6,609 nucleotides of DNA, from positions 1 to 6,609 of the forward strand of contig DAOWLL010000100.1 in the NCBI GenBank assembly GCA_030641945.1, given 5' to 3'. Of this stretch, positions 5,871-6,609 are shown in pieces. Below the pieces are notes generated by a model. That model was not told where the DNA came from, did not search any database, and saw nothing but the letters and a program-made list of their open reading frames with translations. The position numbers and the translations under genes were made by a program. This DNA comes from Gammaproteobacteria bacterium (GTDB taxonomy: Bacteria > Pseudomonadota > Gammaproteobacteria > SZUA-229). Every line of letters begins with the position of its first letter. The stretch's first letter is position 1.

Positions 5871-6609
5871 GTGATCGATTCAATCATTAATATAAGCATC
5901 GAACTCTGGAACTGGTTCCCGCCAGGGTGGCAGCTGTTCCTTGAAATCATCGGCAAGATTATCCTGATCGTATTGCCGCTGATGCTTGCAGTTGCCTACA
6001 CCACCTATGCTGAACGCAAGGTGATCAGCTATATGCAGGTGCGCATCGGGCCAAACCGTGTTGGTCCGCGTGGCTGGCTGCAGCCGATCGCAGATGCAGT
6101 GAAACTCATGTTCAAGGAAATTGTGCTGCCGACGAATGCGAGCCGTTTCCTGTTCCTGTTCGCACCGATCCTGTCGATTGCGCCGGCGCTCGCTGCCTGG
6201 GCTGTGATTCCGTTTGACCGCGGTTTGGTGTTGTCGGATATCGATGCTGGCCTGCTTTACTTACTGGCGTTGACCTCAATTGGTGTCTTCGGTGTCATCA
6301 TCGCCGGCTGGGCATCGAACTCCAAGTACGCAATGATGGGCGCACTGCGTTCAGCCGCACAGATTGTTGCCTATGAAATCGCCATGGGTTTTGCCCTGGT
6401 TGGCGTGTTAATGGCCAGTGGCAGCCTGAATATAGGTGATATCGTTGAAGGCCAGGCTGGCGGATTGTCGAGCTGGTTTATCTGGCCGTTGCTGCCATTG
6501 TTCCTGGTCTACTTTATTTCCGGTGTTGCGGAAACCAACCGGGCGCCTTTCGATGTGGCTGAAGGTGAATCAGAGATCGTTGCCGGTTTCCACGTGGAGT
6601 ATTCAGGCA
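5871..6609 (+). CDS. nuoH: NADH-quinone oxidoreductase subunit H (ND1 type), 3'-truncated by the window edge
   Basis: This inner-membrane subunit of complex I contacts NuoB and NuoD, forms the entrance and floor of the quinone channel and links quinone reduction to proton pumping. The frame starts at GTG 5871, five bases after the nuoG stop with GAGAAGG upstream. It is open to the window end, giving 246 residues of the roughly 330-350 usual in the family. Both classic family signatures are present: [20 protein letters not shown] (46-65) and [20 protein letters not shown] (221-240), the latter with the conserved acidic residues of the quinone-side loop. Hydrophobic segments fit membrane helices at about 22-45, 93-115, 126-147, 165-184 and 202-220. 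There is no frameshift in the visible part. The remaining C-terminal helices lie beyond the window. Confidence 0.96.
   Translation, partial: MIDSIINISIELWNWFPPGWQLFLEIIGKIILIVLPLMLAVAYTTYAERKVISYMQVRIGPNRVGPRGWLQPIADAVKLMFKEIVLPTNASRFLFLFAPILSIAPALAAWAVIPFDRGLVLSDIDAGLLYLLALTSIGVFGVIIAGWASNSKYAMMGALRSAAQIVAYEIAMGFALVGVLMASGSLNIGDIVEGQAGGLSSWFIWPLLPLFLVYFISGVAETNRAPFDVAEGESEIVAGFHVEYSG

Overview
The window is an internal piece of a nuo operon, which encodes the proton-pumping NADH:quinone oxidoreductase (respiratory complex I). All genes are on the + strand in the canonical order: nuoD (5' end cut off), nuoE, nuoF, nuoG, nuoH (3' end cut off). NuoD is a separate protein, not fused to NuoC. NuoG lacks the extra N7 iron-sulfur cysteines, so it resembles the mitochondrial and many proteobacterial forms. 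Together with the moderate base composition and the wording of the subunits, this suggests a proteobacterium, most likely a gammaproteobacterium. That placement is a judgement from memory, not a search result.

The genes work as one machine. NuoF takes electrons from NADH through FMN and cluster N3. NuoE (N1a) and NuoG (N1b, N4, N5) complete the electron-input arm. NuoD is part of the quinone-reducing module, and NuoH anchors that module in the membrane and forms part of the quinone chamber. The coding parts look intact and ordinary.

The unusual part is between the genes. nuo genes normally abut, but here the nuoE-nuoF spacer is 231 bp and the nuoF-nuoG spacer is 391 bp. Three copies (A, B, C) of a 130-145 bp inverted-repeat element fill them. 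Each has 29-nt arms built from a 10-nt period (CARATGAACR-like). Each copy is followed by the first codons of nuoG: a 61-nt nuoG head copy after A, directly in front of nuoF; a 5'-nuoG/3'-nuoF chimera after B; and nuoG itself after C. The B-to-C arrangement is a gap-free 230-bp tandem duplication (2999-3228 and 3229-3458) spanning the nuoF tail, the element and the nuoG head.

Both spacers are also tiled almost end to end by short open frames that start or restart within a few bases of the previous stop, so ribosomes could in principle move from nuoE to nuoG with only short gaps. Whether this is selected or accidental cannot be decided from one sequence.
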